Source: Cobetia crustatorum
GTDB lineage: Bacteria > Pseudomonadota > Gammaproteobacteria > Pseudomonadales > Halomonadaceae
DNA: 64,000 bases
NCBI RefSeq assembly: GCF_000591415.1
Contig: NZ_JEMF01000021.1
Coordinates: 60,136 to 124,135 of the forward strand
Reading direction: 5' to 3'
Below are positions 46,308 through 56,488 of this stretch, piece after piece; the first letter of the stretch is position 1; each line of letters begins with the position of its first letter. The translations under genes were made by a program, and so were the position numbers. Under the pieces are notes generated by a model. The model worked only from the letters and a program-made list of their open reading frames with translations. It ran no database searches and was not told where the DNA came from.

Positions 46308-47044
46308 ATGATGACTTCGCTTCTCAAACGCAGCATGCGCATGGCGAAGCTGGCACTGCTGGCCAGTGCAGTAATGAGCCCAGCACTGATGGCCGACAGC
46401 AATCTGCCCATCAGTACGCCAGTCACCGTGACACTCGCTAATGGCGTCAAGGTACTGCTCAAGCCAGACCACAGCTGGGAATACCAGCTGGATGCGCCCG
46501 ATACCGCAGCGTCGCAAGTCACCTCCGGCAACACGATACCAACCTCGGCGGCCATCCCGGTCACTGCGGCCGTTGCACCTGTCGGTAGCGCTCCTGTTGA
46601 CAGTGCCTCAGTCGGTCGTGGCGGCGACTCGTCAGACAGCATCGCTGTTTCATCGAGTGCCAGACAGGCTCAGCCCGCTTCGCGCCTTAACGACAGTGCA
46701 CTGGCCAACCCTCAGTTATTGAGCGAAGGTCATCGTGATGGTCTGGTGGCTCGCCTTGCCAAGGTGAACGTGAAGATGATGAGGCCGTGCTGCGATTCGA
46801 GCTCGACAATACCGCGGGACAGAGCATCATTGGTGTGCAGGCCAAGCTGCGCCTCTATGCTGATGATGGGCGCCTGCTGGCGACGCGCGAGGTACCGCTG
46901 TGGGTCGGTGAGTATCGCTTGCCGCAGACCTATCTGCGCCCCGGCCAGACACGTGACAGTCGCGAGGTACGCGTCACGGTTCCCGAAGGAGAATGGAGTC
47001 GCAAGTTGGTACGTGTCGAGGTGACTGAGGTCGAATTCCGCTAG
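46308..47044 (+). CDS. DUF3157-like periplasmic protein, frameshifted in this sequence
   Basis: The N-terminal part has a signal peptide (MAKLALLASAVMSPALMADS) then VTVTLANGVKVLLKPDHSWE, a pattern of DUF3157 proteins; the middle is Ser/Ala/Val-rich and low in complexity. The C-terminal domain (EAVLRFELDNTAGQSIIGVQ up to VRVEVTEVEFR) is in another frame. One missing base at about 46761-46766 joins them through AKAEREDDEAVLRF to give 245 residues. AAGGAGG lies before the ATG at 46308 (a second ATG follows). It is 10 bases downstream of rpiA. Function unknown. Confidence 0.65.
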
Positions 47045-47102
47045 CTGTCTCTTGGTATCGCCCGCGCGTCAACAAGGCATTCGTGGGACGTAAAACGCAA
47101 AG

Positions 47103-47135
47103 AAAACGGGAAGCCCGATAGGGCTTCCCGTTTTT
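47103..47135. terminator. Bidirectional terminator between the DUF3157-like gene and tsx
   Basis: A 14-bp perfect stem (AAAACGGGAAGCCC with its complement, loop GATA) ends in TTTTT on the right and reads into A/T-rich sequence on the left. Confidence 0.9.
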
Positions 47136-47175
47136 CATACTGATTCAATAGCATCATCAGAACATGACGCAGCGA

Positions 47176-48029
47176 TCAGAACTTATAGTTGATACTGAAG
47201 TAGTTACCGAAGCCAGTGGTGTCTTGGGTCCCAACGGGCGATGGAGATCCATCGACAAAGAACGCCATGTTGTTGTAGTACTTCAGGCCATAACCCAGCG
47301 CAAAGCGCTGAGTATGGTAGTAGATGCCGTTGAACCACTCGAGCTACTGTCACTACGCCCCACCTGGCTGCCCACTTCATCGGCCGCGAACTTGTAATCC
47401 AGATAGCCCTGATAGGCGATGAAGCTGCCATCCTCGAAGTTGACGAACGGCTTGAACCAGTTGGTGGACGCCATGTAGCCGTCCCACTTGCTTTCGTCTT
47501 CACCACCGTAGTTCTCACGCACGTAGCGGGCGTAGAGATTGAACCCCATCTTGCCGAACCACGGCACCTGAACATCACTGCCCAGACCCACGTAGTGCTC
47601 CCACAGACCGCCAAATTCACCGTTGTCGCCGATATTGGTGACGGTCGCGATATACAGTTCATCCACCGGACCGAAGGACAAGTCATAGCCGGTCATGGCG
47701 TCCAGTGAGAAGCGTGGGGCCAACTTGGCGAAGAAGTTGTCGCCGCCATTCTGGTCATCAGAGCTGTCATCGAAGATGTCGAAGAAATCGACGTAGCCAT
47801 AGAGGTCGACGATACCCGAGCGGCCACCGAACTCCATCTCCAGGTAGGTATCTTCGCTATTGCGGAACGGAAGGCGGTTGTCTTCGCTGCGCATCAGATT
47901 GAAGGTCAGCCACTTGTAATCATTGGCATGGATATCGCCATTGAAATCGGTGGCCTGTGCCGGCGCCGCGGCGGTCAGCAGGGTAGTAGCGGCCAGCGCA
48001 CTGGCTGCGACGGTCTTGAGCATAGTCAT
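47176..48029 (-). CDS. tsx: Tsx-like nucleoside-specific outer-membrane channel, frameshifted in this sequence
   Basis: An outer-membrane beta-barrel protein with a signal peptide (AASALAATTLLTAAAPAQA, cleaved before TDFNG). Then come aromatic-rich strands such as DYKWLTFNLMRSEDNRLPFR and VDLYGYVDFFDIFDDSSDD. The frame breaks at about 47338-47344; restoring one base gives EWFNGIYYHTQRFALGYGLK and the end SINYKF, a barrel C-terminus with terminal Phe (284 residues). It lies downstream of nupC and probably lets nucleosides pass the outer membrane, feeding NupC. A CRP/Vfr-type palindrome lies about 210 bases upstream of its start. Confidence 0.88.
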
Positions 48030-48325
48030 CGCGTAACGATCCTGTCTTGAATGATTCGACTGTTCGAATTCTTGTGGTTATTGCCCGCTGAACGGGTCTT
48101 GTCACTATCGGTCTGATCGAGCATGCAGAGGGCAAAACACTCGCAGGGCCCAATCTAGAAAGGCGGCGATGTTAGCACTTCCTCGCAAAAACGACAGACC
48201 GACATTTGGAGGGTTTTCAACTAGCCAATGCCATGGGTGTGAATATTTTCACACCCATGTCGATCAGCGCACCCTCCTCTCCAACTGCCGCCAATACCTT
48301 TCAGGCAGAGGCGGCAGCTTGACGA
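48030..48325. other. Gap between nupC and tsx
   Basis: This 296-base region holds the CRP-type palindrome (48238-48253) and the presumed tsx promoter. No gene or strong terminator for nupC is apparent apart from the CATGGGTGTGAA stem that contains the palindrome. Confidence 0.5.
48238..48253. promoter_or_regulatory. CRP/Vfr-type binding site upstream of tsx
   Basis: TGTGAATATTTTCACA is a perfect TGTGA-N6-TCACA site. It lies in a larger 28-base inverted repeat (48232-48259) between nupC and tsx. In E. coli both tsx and nupC are under CRP control, so the position fits. Confidence 0.7.
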
Positions 48326-49594
48326 TCAGGCCGCCAGTGCGAGGAAGAAGCCAGCGATCGCCGCTGACATCAGGTTGGATAATGTCCCCGCCAGTACCGC
48401 TTTGAGACCCAAGCTTGCGATCTCGTGACGACGCGTCGGTGCCAGGCTACCGAGCCCCCCAAGCAGAATGGCGATCGACGACAAATTCGCGAAGCCACAC
48501 AATGCGAAGGACAGCACCGCCATGGTATAGGGCGTCATGATCGCCCCCGTGGCCGCGACAAGAGTGTCGCCGCTGAGGTAAGGCGCAAGATTGATGTAGG
48601 CAACAAACTCGTTCACGACCAGTTTCTGGCCAATGAAGGAGCCGGCCAGCGTTGCTTCGCTCCACGGCACCCCCAACAGGAACGCCAACGGCGAGAACAA
48701 CCAGCCGAGAATCATATCGAGACTCAGGCTACCCATGCCAAACCAGCCACCGACACCACCGAGAATGCCGTTGATCAGTCCGATCAATGCAATGAAGGCC
48801 AGCAGCATCGCACCGACATTGGCGGCAAGTTTCAAGCCGGAAGATGCACCAGATGCCGCAGCGTCCAGCACGTTGGATGGCGCATCATCATCCTTGAGCG
48901 TGGCGTCAGCCACTGCGATGGAATCATCCGGCTTCTGCGTTTCCGGCAGCAGCAACTTGGCGAACAGCAGACCACCCGGCGCTGCCATGAACGAGGCCGC
49001 AACCAGATATTCCATCGGGATACCGAGTGCTGCGTAACCGCCCAGCACGGAGCCTGCAACCGATGCCAGCCCACCGCACATCACGGCAAACAGCTCCGAA
49101 CGCGTCATGCTGGCCAGATATGGCTTGACCACCAGCGGTGCTTCGGTCTGTCCGACGAAGATGTTGGCGGTCGCGGACAATGACTCGGTACGCGAAGTCC
49201 CCAACAGTCGCTGCAAACCACCGCCCAGCAGGCGGATCACCCACTGCATGATGCCGAGGTAGTAGAGCACTGCAATCAGCGAAGAGAAGAAGATGATGAT
49301 CGGCAGCACCTTGATCGCGAAGATGAAGCCAACGCTGCTACCGGGATTGGCCAGGCTGCCAAACAGGAAGCTAATCCCCTGATCGGCATAGTTGACTACC
49401 TGACTGACCCCACCGGACACCGCCGCCAATACATCCTTGCCAAAAGGCGTGTAGAGCACAAAGGCACCGATAGCCAGCTGGATGGCAAAGGCGCCACCCA
49501 CCGTACGAAGCCGAATAGCACGTCGATTCGATGACAGTGCCACGGCGATAAGGATGAGCGATGCCATCCCGACCAGACTCATGAGGGGATTCAT
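48326..49594 (-). CDS. nupC: Concentrative nucleoside transporter (NupC/CNT family)
   Basis: A 422-residue inner-membrane proton- or sodium-coupled nucleoside transporter. The core motifs include [37 protein letters not shown], and near the C-terminus [13 protein letters not shown] and [19 protein letters not shown]. Around nine to ten hydrophobic spans. The start at 49594 gives [20 protein letters not shown]. It is next to tsx and divergent from a DeoR-type gene, making a nucleoside uptake and control unit. Confidence 0.93.
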   Translation of the reverse strand: MNPLMSLVGMASLILIAVALSSNRRAIRLRTVGGAFAIQLAIGAFVLYTPFGKDVLAAVSGGVSQVVNYADQGISFLFGSLANPGSSVGFIFAIKVLPIIIFFSSLIAVLYYLGIMQWVIRLLGGGLQRLLGTSRTESLSATANIFVGQTEAPLVVKPYLASMTRSELFAVMCGGLASVAGSVLGGYAALGIPMEYLVAASFMAAPGGLLFAKLLLPETQKPDDSIAVADATLKDDDAPSNVLDAAASGASSGLKLAANVGAMLLAFIALIGLINGILGGVGGWFGMGSLSLDMILGWLFSPLAFLLGVPWSEATLAGSFIGQKLVVNEFVAYINLAPYLSGDTLVAATGAIMTPYTMAVLSFALCGFANLSSIAILLGGLGSLAPTRRHEIASLGLKAVLAGTLSNLMSAAIAGFFLALAA

Positions 49595-49919
49595 TGGAAG
49601 GATCCTGAATGTTCTTGTGGTTGTTATGGGAAATGCTGTGCAGATACGACATCAACCGAGCGTTTCTCAACGGATGACAGTGTTACTCTGCATTCTCAAC
49701 ATGTTCAAAAAGTCACATACTGACCAAATAGTCAATACGTTCGTTTGAACATTTTCCGACTTGCCATACAGTGGCTTCGTGAGACCTTTGCCATCGATTT
49801 ACAGGTTCTCCCTGTATGTCAGTGGTTTATCATCTCTGCGCGACACATCGCGTGACTCGACAGCGCCACGCTTCGGCCAACGCTTCATCATCGTTATCGG
49901 CAAAAAAGGACACTGCCGC
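49595..49919. promoter_or_regulatory. nupC-deoR divergent regulatory region
   Basis: This 325-base divergent gap includes an inverted pair of nonamers, ATGTTCAAA (49701-49709) and TTTGAACAT (49744-49752), their centres 43 bases or about four helical turns apart. They are candidates for the DeoR operator half sites. No clear -35/-10 pair. Confidence 0.5.
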
Positions 49920-50711
49920 ATGAACAATCACAGCGCTGTACGTCTCGATCGCCTACAGGCCATCCTGCGTGAGGGTAGCCCTCTACCACTGAGTGACGCG
50001 GCACAGTTATGTGGTGTCTCGGAGATGACTATTCGCCGCGATGTGGCCCACAGCAACGGCCTATTGGAGATTCTTGGCGGCCGTCTGCTATTGGCAGAGG
50101 CTTCCGCTGGTAGCGTCTATCGCCTGGAGCGTGAAATCGATGCCAGCGCTCCGATAAAGCAAGCACTATGCCAGCAGTTGGCGAGTCATATCGAGGATGG
50201 TGACACCTTGTATGTCGATTGCGGCACGACGCTGGTCCACTTGGCTGCAGCACTGAACCGCCAGCAGACATTGACGTTAGTGACCTGCGCTCTGAATGTT
50301 GCCAATGCGGTTGGTCATCTGCCCGGCGTTCGGTTGGTCATGCTCGGTGGGCTGTTTCACGCCGCTACCCAGTCCTTTACCGCCACCGATATGCCGGAAA
50401 CGATCCGTCGCCTCGGGATCAACAAGGCCTTCATCTCGGCCGGCGGCGTACATGCCAGCCGTGGCGTCAGTTGCTTTCACTTCCATGAAGTGGCCGCCAA
50501 GCAGGCGGCGCTGGAAAGTGCCATGCAGCGCTTTCTGATCGTCGATGCCCGTAAATTTGAAATGGTGCGGCCCGCCTTTATCGCGCCACTCAGCGACTTC
50601 GATGTGGTGATCAGCAATAGCCATCCGGCAGCGCGTGATTGCCTGGGCACACTGGACCCAGAGCTGTGCGTGACAGCAGAGATGGTTGATTGCCACCCAA
50701 GCATCGACTGA
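49920..50711 (+). CDS. deoR: DeoR-family transcriptional repressor (DeoR-like)
   Basis: A 263-residue regulator with an N-terminal helix-turn-helix (AVRLDRLQAILREG, then LCGVSEMTIRRDVA) and a C-terminal sugar-phosphate sensor domain (YVDCGTTLVHLAAAL). SAGGVHASRGVSCFHFHEVA resembles the E. coli DeoR stretch SAAGVHVSKGATCFNLEELP, so the inducer is probably deoxyribose 5-phosphate. It is divergent from nupC, and likely controls nucleoside uptake. The ATG at 49920 has AAGGA ten bases upstream. The deo catabolic genes are not in this window. Confidence 0.86.
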   Translation: MNNHSAVRLDRLQAILREGSPLPLSDAAQLCGVSEMTIRRDVAHSNGLLEILGGRLLLAEASAGSVYRLEREIDASAPIKQALCQQLASHIEDGDTLYVDCGTTLVHLAAALNRQQTLTLVTCALNVANAVGHLPGVRLVMLGGLFHAATQSFTATDMPETIRRLGINKAFISAGGVHASRGVSCFHFHEVAAKQAALESAMQRFLIVDARKFEMVRPAFIAPLSDFDVVISNSHPAARDCLGTLDPELCVTAEMVDCHPSID

Positions 50712-50724
50712 GCGAAGGGCTATA

Positions 50725-50764
50725 AAAACAAAAGCGCCGCACAATTGTGCGGCGCTTTTGTTTT
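50725..50764. terminator. Bidirectional terminator between deoR and waaA
   Basis: A perfect 40-base palindrome (AAAACAAAAGCGCCGCACAA and its complement) with T-runs on both strands. It serves two converging genes. Confidence 0.93.
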
Positions 50765-50804
50765 GAAAAATCGGTTAGTGCCCGCAAAAGGCGCGCTAAC
50801 CAAC

Positions 50805-52127
50805 TCATGCGGGCAACAAGATGGCAATCTCCGCCAAGGAGCCTGACAGTGCGCCACGATTACGTGCAACTACCTGACGGGCCGCTTCACCGGCCTGCTT
50901 ACGCATTACGTTATCCGCGAACAGTGCGGCGACGGCAACCGCTAATGCCTCACTATCAGCCACCACCTGCAACGCACCTTCTTCCGTCATCACTTCAGCG
51001 ATCTCGTTGAAGTTAGCCAGCGACGGGCCACTCAACAGGGGTAGTCCCAGCGCAGCAGGTTCAAGCATGTTATGGCCACCGACAGGCACCAGACTGCCGC
51101 CCACAAAAGCGATGTCACTGGCAGCGTACAGTGTGAGCAACTCTCCCAGAGAGTCACCCACCAGTACCGAAATGGCCGGGTCGCTCAACGAGCTTGCAGC
51201 ATGCATGTGGCTGCGACGTAGATTCGTTTCTTCTCGTGACTGACACCACGTGTCGCTCTGAGCCGCTACCGCCTCGAAACGCTGCGGATGGCGTGGCACC
51301 AGCAGCAGCAACGCGTCAGGGTGCTGTGCTCGTACCGCCGCATGCGCCGTCAGTATCTGAGCATCCTCACCTTCATGCGTTGAAGCCGCAATCCAGACTG
51401 GGCGCCCATCAAATTGCACCTGCAGTGCCTGTCCGCTGGTGATCACCTGTGGAGAGACCTCAAGTTCAAACTTGAGTGACCCCACCGTGACGCCGCGAGC
51501 AGCCGGTAGCCCGAGTGCAATGAAGCGCTCCAGGTCTTCTGGCGCCTTGGCGCCCAACCAGCTGACATTCGCCAGACTCTCGCGCATGACGCTCGCCACC
51601 TTTCGATAGCGATCGAAAGCGCGCGGTGATAGACGTCCATTGACGACGCCCAATGGCACCCCCTCTCTGGCACATGCCGCCATCAGATTCGGCCACAGCT
51701 CGGTTTCCACCAGGATGGCAAGCGCCGGACGCAGGCGTGTGACGAAGCGCCGTGCGGTGCACGGGAAGTCCAAGGGTAGATAGTGATGACGAGCAGGCGC
51801 CAGCACCGCACTGCCTTCAGGACTGTGCAGAAGCCGCGCGGCCTGTGCGGCGCCTGTGGCAGTCATGGTCGTCATTACCAGCGGTCGCGTGGGATAGCGA
51901 CGGCGCAGTGCCTCGACAAGACTCGCTACCATCACCACCTCACCCAGTGAGGCAGCATGTAGCCAGATAGGACTCTCGAGCGCGGGTGTGCTTGAAGGGG
52001 TTGCTGGAATGATGCCCAGCCGCTCGCAACGCGGATGCTGGTCATCATGCTCGCGCCAGACCCGCTGCCAGATCAATGGCGACAGCAGGGTCAGGGCAGC
52101 ACTATAGAGGCCACGGGCAAGGCTCAC
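50805..52127 (-). CDS. waaA: 3-deoxy-D-manno-octulosonic acid (Kdo) transferase
   Basis: A 440-residue inner-membrane GT-B enzyme that adds Kdo to lipid IVA. The short N-terminal hydrophobic anchor is followed by the conserved WLHAASLGEVVMVASL; VETELWPNL and GGSLVPVGGHNMLEPAALG carry the donor-binding motifs. The order leftward is heptosyltransferase-hldE-waaA; only three bases separate it from hldE. Nearby is the Kdo kinase gene, which suggests a single phosphorylated Kdo, but transfer number cannot be told from sequence. Confidence 0.95.
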   Translation of the reverse strand: MSLARGLYSAALTLLSPLIWQRVWREHDDQHPRCERLGIIPATPSSTPALESPIWLHAASLGEVVMVASLVEALRRRYPTRPLVMTTMTATGAAQAARLLHSPEGSAVLAPARHHYLPLDFPCTARRFVTRLRPALAILVETELWPNLMAACAREGVPLGVVNGRLSPRAFDRYRKVASVMRESLANVSWLGAKAPEDLERFIALGLPAARGVTVGSLKFELEVSPQVITSGQALQVQFDGRPVWIAASTHEGEDAQILTAHAAVRAQHPDALLLLVPRHPQRFEAVAAQSDTWCQSREETNLRRSHMHAASSLSDPAISVLVGDSLGELLTLYAASDIAFVGGSLVPVGGHNMLEPAALGLPLLSGPSLANFNEIAEVMTEEGALQVVADSEALAVAVAALFADNVMRKQAGEAARQVVARNRGALSGSLAEIAILLPA

Positions 52128-52129
52128 AC

Positions 52130-53560
52130 CTAGTCCTCGCGATCAAGAATAGTGGCGATCATCGCGGTGGTGGAAACGCCATCCTCGAAACCAAGCACAC
52201 GCACCTCACCCCCATTGGCAATCACGGCCTCGCCCCCGGCGATTTCTTCAGGCAGATAATCGCCACCCTTGACCAGCACGTCGGGGAGCACAGCTTCGAT
52301 CAAGCGCGCTGGCGTATCTTCCGCAAAGGGCACCACCCAAGCGACCGCCCCGAGACCGGCCAATACCTGCATACGGCGCATTATCGGATTGATCGGACGT
52401 GTCGGGCCCTTGAGGCGTGCGACGGACGCATCATCATTGACCGCAACAATCAGGCGATCACCGAGACGCGCGGCCTCCTGCAGGTAGGCCACGTGGCCAG
52501 CATGCAGGATGTCGAAACAACCGTTGGTCATGACCACGCGCTCACCGCGTGCCTGTGCGGCACGTACTGCGGGAATCAACGTATGCTCCTGAATCGCGCC
52601 AAACTCTGCCAGCTTGTCGCCATGCAGCGCGGTATAGAGCTCAGCGACCGACAGTGTTGCGGTACCCGGCTTGGCGACGACAAGTCCCGCCGCCAGGTTG
52701 GCCAGCATCACAGCCTCCGGGAAGGCATGGCCCGCCGCCAGTGCCAGCCCGAGCACACCAATGACGGTGTCACCGGCACCCGTGACGTCATAGACCTCAC
52801 GCGCATGCGTCGGCAGATGCAGCGGCGCATGACCTTCGCGAATCAGGGTCATGCCCTTTTCACTACGCGTGACCAGCAGCGCTTCCAGTGCCAGTTCAGC
52901 GCGCAGTTTCTCGCCCTTCTCCGCTAGCTCTTCATCGCTACGGCATGGGCCGACGATGGTCTCGAACTCGGTCAGATTGGGCGTGATGATGCTGGCGCCA
53001 CGATAGCGTGAGAAATCACTGCCCTTCGGATCGACGAGCACACGCTTGCCCGCAGCTCGCGCTGCGGCAATCAGTACCTCGACCTGGTTCAGCGTACCCT
53101 TGCCGTAGTCGGAAAGAATCATCACGCCGCTGGCGCCCAGCTCCGCCTCGACATGACTCACCAGCTCATCGGTATCCACCTCATGCAGCGGCTCCTCGAA
53201 ATCGAGCCGCAGCAGCTGCTGGTTGCGGCTCATCACGCGTAGCTTGGTGATGGTCGGTACGCTGTCACTGGACTGAAAACGCGTGATGACATTGGCGTTT
53301 TCCAGCGCGCGCGTCAGGATGGCGGCGTTGTCATCCTGGCCCACCACGCCTGCCAAGGTGGCATGCGCTCCCAGCGAGGCAATATTCAGCGCAACGTTGG
53401 CGGCACCGCCGGGGCGATCTTCGCTTTCGTTGACACGGACCACCGGCACCGGCGCTTCCGGCGAGATACGTGAGGTACCGCCGTGCCAATAACGATCCAG
53501 CATCACATCACCCACGATCAGCAGGCGAGCCTGTTCCAGCGCAGTCAGGTCAAGCTTCAT
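52130..53560 (-). CDS. hldE: Bifunctional heptose 7-phosphate kinase / heptose 1-phosphate adenylyltransferase
   Basis: A 476-residue fusion. The first 315 or so residues are a ribokinase-type kinase ([40 protein letters not shown]). The last 135 form a nucleotidyltransferase with the HxGH motif in [20 protein letters not shown]. It makes ADP-D-glycero-beta-D-manno-heptose for the LPS core. Its ATG overlaps the previous gene's stop in TGATG. Confidence 0.96.
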   Translation of the reverse strand: MKLDLTALEQARLLIVGDVMLDRYWHGGTSRISPEAPVPVVRVNESEDRPGGAANVALNIASLGAHATLAGVVGQDDNAAILTRALENANVITRFQSSDSVPTITKLRVMSRNQQLLRLDFEEPLHEVDTDELVSHVEAELGASGVMILSDYGKGTLNQVEVLIAAARAAGKRVLVDPKGSDFSRYRGASIITPNLTEFETIVGPCRSDEELAEKGEKLRAELALEALLVTRSEKGMTLIREGHAPLHLPTHAREVYDVTGAGDTVIGVLGLALAAGHAFPEAVMLANLAAGLVVAKPGTATLSVAELYTALHGDKLAEFGAIQEHTLIPAVRAAQARGERVVMTNGCFDILHAGHVAYLQEAARLGDRLIVAVNDDASVARLKGPTRPINPIMRRMQVLAGLGAVAWVVPFAEDTPARLIEAVLPDVLVKGGDYLPEEIAGGEAVIANGGEVRVLGFEDGVSTTAMIATILDRED

Positions 53561-54732
53561 CAGGCGTCTCCGCGTGCAGAGGGGGAATCAGAAGGGGCGG
53601 CATCAACAAAGGTGTCTGTTGAGACAGTGGGCACCGGGAGTCGTTCGCAGCTTTGATGGCTCACGACGCCGTCAGTATCCGCCAGCAACTCGGTCAGCCG
53701 CGCGATGACATCCTCAGCACGAATCAGGCTCATCGCGTCCTGATGGCGTACCCGCTGGCCCCAGTTGATCTCATCCATGCGCTTGTGCAGATACGTCTCC
53801 ACCGCATCCGGATAGCGATTGGCCACCAGATGCTGCCAGCAATAAGGCGCGGCGCGCTCAGGATTGGTCGTGGCGTACAAACCGATCACCGGCGTATTCA
53901 GGGCATTGCCCATATGCACGGGGCCGGAGTCCGGCGCGATCACGGCGACGGCGCGGTCGATCAGTGCCAGCAAGCCCTTGAGCGAGGTTTCGCCGATCGC
54001 ATCAATGACGGCGCCCTCACTGACCATCGCCTTGATGCGTGCGCCCATTTCTCGCTCCTGTGGGCTACCGCCTCCTGTCATCACGCTGCGGATGCCGTAT
54101 TGCTGCCAGGCGTGATCCACCACCGCGGCATAACCTTCAGCTGACCAGTTACGGAAGTTGCGCAGACGCGGATTGGCGCAGGGACTGATCACCAGATACG
54201 GCGCTTCCCCCGTCACTCGCGCGGCTTCGACGTAAGCTTCATCAGGTACGTCAAGATGCCAATCGAGACGACAGTCCTCAACGCCCAGTGTGCGCGCGAA
54301 GTCCATGAACGACTCCAGGACATGAGCACGCTCACGCGGCGCCAGCTGATGCGAGGTGAAAAGGTACTGCCAGTCCTTGGCGCGTGCACGGTCGTAACCG
54401 ATGCGCACATCAGCCTTGAGGCCGAGCGACAACGCACTCGCACGCAGCGCCTGCTGCATGTGCAACAGCACATCGAAACGAGTGTCCTTGAGCTGACGCC
54501 AGATGGAGCGCATACCGGCAAGCCCGGTAGACTTGTCGTAGACCACGAATTCGACCCCGGAAAGGCCGGACAGTAGACTGTGCTCCCCCTTGCCGACGAT
54601 CCAGGTAACGCGTACCTCAGGCCATTGGCGCTGCAAGGCACGCACCGTCGGCACAAGATTGCAGACATCGCCGAGAGCGGAGAGCCGGAGCACGCAGATA
54701 TGCGCGGGCTGGGCTGGAAGAGGATGCTTCAT
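53560..54732 (-). CDS. Glycosyltransferase family 9 heptosyltransferase
   Basis: A 390-residue GT9 enzyme that transfers heptose from ADP-heptose to the LPS core. It begins with the GT9 N-terminus [20 protein letters not shown] and contains the donor-site [20 protein letters not shown] and NPERAAPY. It resembles WaaC/RfaQ-type proteins; because waaF is separately present at 58661, this is a good candidate for heptosyltransferase I (waaC), but the text alone does not decide between WaaC and others. The last 35 residues form a polar tail. The ATG at 54732 overlaps the opposite-strand kinase start. Confidence 0.85.
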   Translation of the reverse strand: MKHPLPAQPAHICVLRLSALGDVCNLVPTVRALQRQWPEVRVTWIVGKGEHSLLSGLSGVEFVVYDKSTGLAGMRSIWRQLKDTRFDVLLHMQQALRASALSLGLKADVRIGYDRARAKDWQYLFTSHQLAPRERAHVLESFMDFARTLGVEDCRLDWHLDVPDEAYVEAARVTGEAPYLVISPCANPRLRNFRNWSAEGYAAVVDHAWQQYGIRSVMTGGGSPQEREMGARIKAMVSEGAVIDAIGETSLKGLLALIDRAVAVIAPDSGPVHMGNALNTPVIGLYATTNPERAAPYCWQHLVANRYPDAVETYLHKRMDEINWGQRVRHQDAMSLIRAEDVIARLTELLADTDGVVSHQSCERLPVPTVSTDTFVDAAPSDSPSARGDA

Positions 54733-55534
54733 GCGGATGGCAGTTTTCCGAAATGAGAATGCCTACATTCTATATGATGGCGAAACAGCGCCACAAATGA
54801 CGCCGGACTGGTTCACGCCATCGTTCTGGCGTAAACACGCTGCCGTGACCGGTGAAGCTCCGGGGCGAGGAGCCAGTTTATTCCTCGCGCCCGCGCGGCT
54901 ACCGGCCTCGCTACAGCATGAATCCCCGGCTCAAGCATTGGCCCGACAGTGGGCACTTCGCCCTTATCGACGCGGAGGCCTGATCGCGAAACTTGCCAGT
55001 CACCGCTACGTCTATACCGGACTGGAGCGTACCCGCGCCTTCGCTGAACTGCGCCTGACGGCCCAGCTGCATCGTCAGGGCCTGCCAGTGCCAGAACCCG
55101 TTGGTGCCTGTGTCTGGCGTCATGGCTTGACCTACGAAGCGGCGCTGATCACGGTGCTGATTCCCGGTGCGCATGCCTTCGCAGATGACCTGATGACGCT
55201 ACAGGCATTGGAGCTGTCCACCAACGAGCCAATGCCAGCGGCCATGCTCACTCTACTCGACACCACCGGTCGCGCCATTCGTGCCGTGCACGATGCGGGT
55301 CTTGAGCATGTCGATCTCAATGCGCGCAACCTGCTGGTTGATGAGACTGGGCACGTCTACGTGATCGACCTGGATCGTTGCCAGCTACACGACGATGCGC
55401 CACAGGGTGCAAGCTGGCGCGGAGCCAATTTGTCCCGTCTCGCTCGCTCGCTCGCACGTTTCTGCCCAGATCATCATGCTGCCTGCCTGGCGCATATTCA
55501 CGCAGCCTATCACTCTACCGACCAGGCCATCTAA
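54731..55534 (+). CDS. kdkA: 3-deoxy-D-manno-octulosonic acid (Kdo) kinase
   Basis: A 267-residue kinase of the KdkA/InaA type that phosphorylates Kdo at position 4. The ATP-binding region RPYRRGGLIAKLASHRYVYT and the catalytic loop LEHVDLNARNLLVDETG, then VYVIDLDRC, fit. The ATG at 54731 has GAGG nearby (54720-54723); a second ATG at 54737 is possible. It starts on top of the start codon of the opposite-strand heptosyltransferase, so the divergent pair shares no intergenic DNA. Confidence 0.9.
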   Translation: MRMAVFRNENAYILYDGETAPQMTPDWFTPSFWRKHAAVTGEAPGRGASLFLAPARLPASLQHESPAQALARQWALRPYRRGGLIAKLASHRYVYTGLERTRAFAELRLTAQLHRQGLPVPEPVGACVWRHGLTYEAALITVLIPGAHAFADDLMTLQALELSTNEPMPAAMLTLLDTTGRAIRAVHDAGLEHVDLNARNLLVDETGHVYVIDLDRCQLHDDAPQGASWRGANLSRLARSLARFCPDHHAACLAHIHAAYHSTDQAI

Positions 55535-55609
55535 GGGCACTGCCCGCCAGGCAGTGTACGATACTGGCAGGAAACGTCTTTTGAGATCGACCTTGAGGCC
55601 AAGCGCGTC

Positions 55610-56488
55610 ATGTCCGAGATTGCCACGAATGAGACCGTCATGAATTCAGCCGACGAGACCCCGCCCGCCATGAATCCCGATCGCGCGAGCACTTCCACCA
55701 GTAACAAGATCACGGGCTGCGTCATCACGCTCAATGAAGCACACAACATCGAAGACTGCCTGCGCTCGTTGGCACAGGTCTGCGATGAGCTGATCGTGGT
55801 CGATTCCGGGTCCAGTGATGCGACCTGTGAGCTGGCGCGCAACATGGGGGCCAGCGTGATCGATCAACCCTATCTCGGGGATGGGCCACAGAAGAATGTC
55901 GGCCCGGCGCAAGCGACGCACCGCTGGGTGCTGTCCCTGGATGCTGATGAGCGTCTCACTGACGGTGCCGTCACAGCCATTCATGGCCTAGCGCTCGATA
56001 GCACACCGCATGATGGCTTCGCGCTGCGCCGTCGTAACTTCATTGGCTCACGCTGGGTGCGTCACGCTGGCTGGTACCCTGATTACTGCCTGCGCCTCTA
56101 TGACCGCGAGAAGGTAGCCTTCCGTGACTCGCGCCAACACAGCTCGGTACAGGCCACCAACCCCTGTGAGTTGGACGCGGACCTTGAGCACTATAGCTTC
56201 GCCAATCTTGGTGAGCTATTCGTCAAGGCCAGCGGCCGCTTCTCGAATCGCGCCGCCAAGATCATGTATCAAAAGGGAAAACGCGCCAACGCATTCACGC
56301 CATTCCTGCATGGCAGCAATGCCTTCATGCGCAAATTCGTCTTCCAGGCGGGCTTCCGCGATGGCGTGGATGGTTTCTCGGTGGCACTGTCCGCCAGCGT
56401 CAACGCCTATCTGAAATACGCCAAGCTGCTCGAATTCCAGCGCGATGCCAAGGTGCGCGAGGCAGAGGATTTCAACAAGGTATGGTGA
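55610..56488 (+). CDS. Glycosyltransferase family 2 (WaaE/KdtX-like)
   Basis: A 292-residue GT-A enzyme with the nucleotide site CVITLNEAHNIEDCLRSLAQ, DELIVVDSGSSDATCELARN and the DxD-like WVLSLDADERLT. The C-terminal half has GWYPDYCLRLYDREKVAFRD as in the WaaE (LPS core beta-1,4-glucosyltransferase) and KdtX families. A 25-residue Ser/Thr/Pro-rich leader precedes the fold. It follows kdkA by 75 bases and overlaps the next glycosyltransferase by seven bases, so the three likely form an operon. Confidence 0.86.
   Translation: MSEIATNETVMNSADETPPAMNPDRASTSTSNKITGCVITLNEAHNIEDCLRSLAQVCDELIVVDSGSSDATCELARNMGASVIDQPYLGDGPQKNVGPAQATHRWVLSLDADERLTDGAVTAIHGLALDSTPHDGFALRRRNFIGSRWVRHAGWYPDYCLRLYDREKVAFRDSRQHSSVQATNPCELDADLEHYSFANLGELFVKASGRFSNRAAKIMYQKGKRANAFTPFLHGSNAFMRKFVFQAGFRDGVDGFSVALSASVNAYLKYAKLLEFQRDAKVREAEDFNKVW

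Noticed and set aside
47283..47340. Alternative C-terminus of tsx in the uncorrected frame
   Set aside because: It lacks the final aromatic residue needed by outer-membrane barrels; the other frame gives a perfect SINYKF end.
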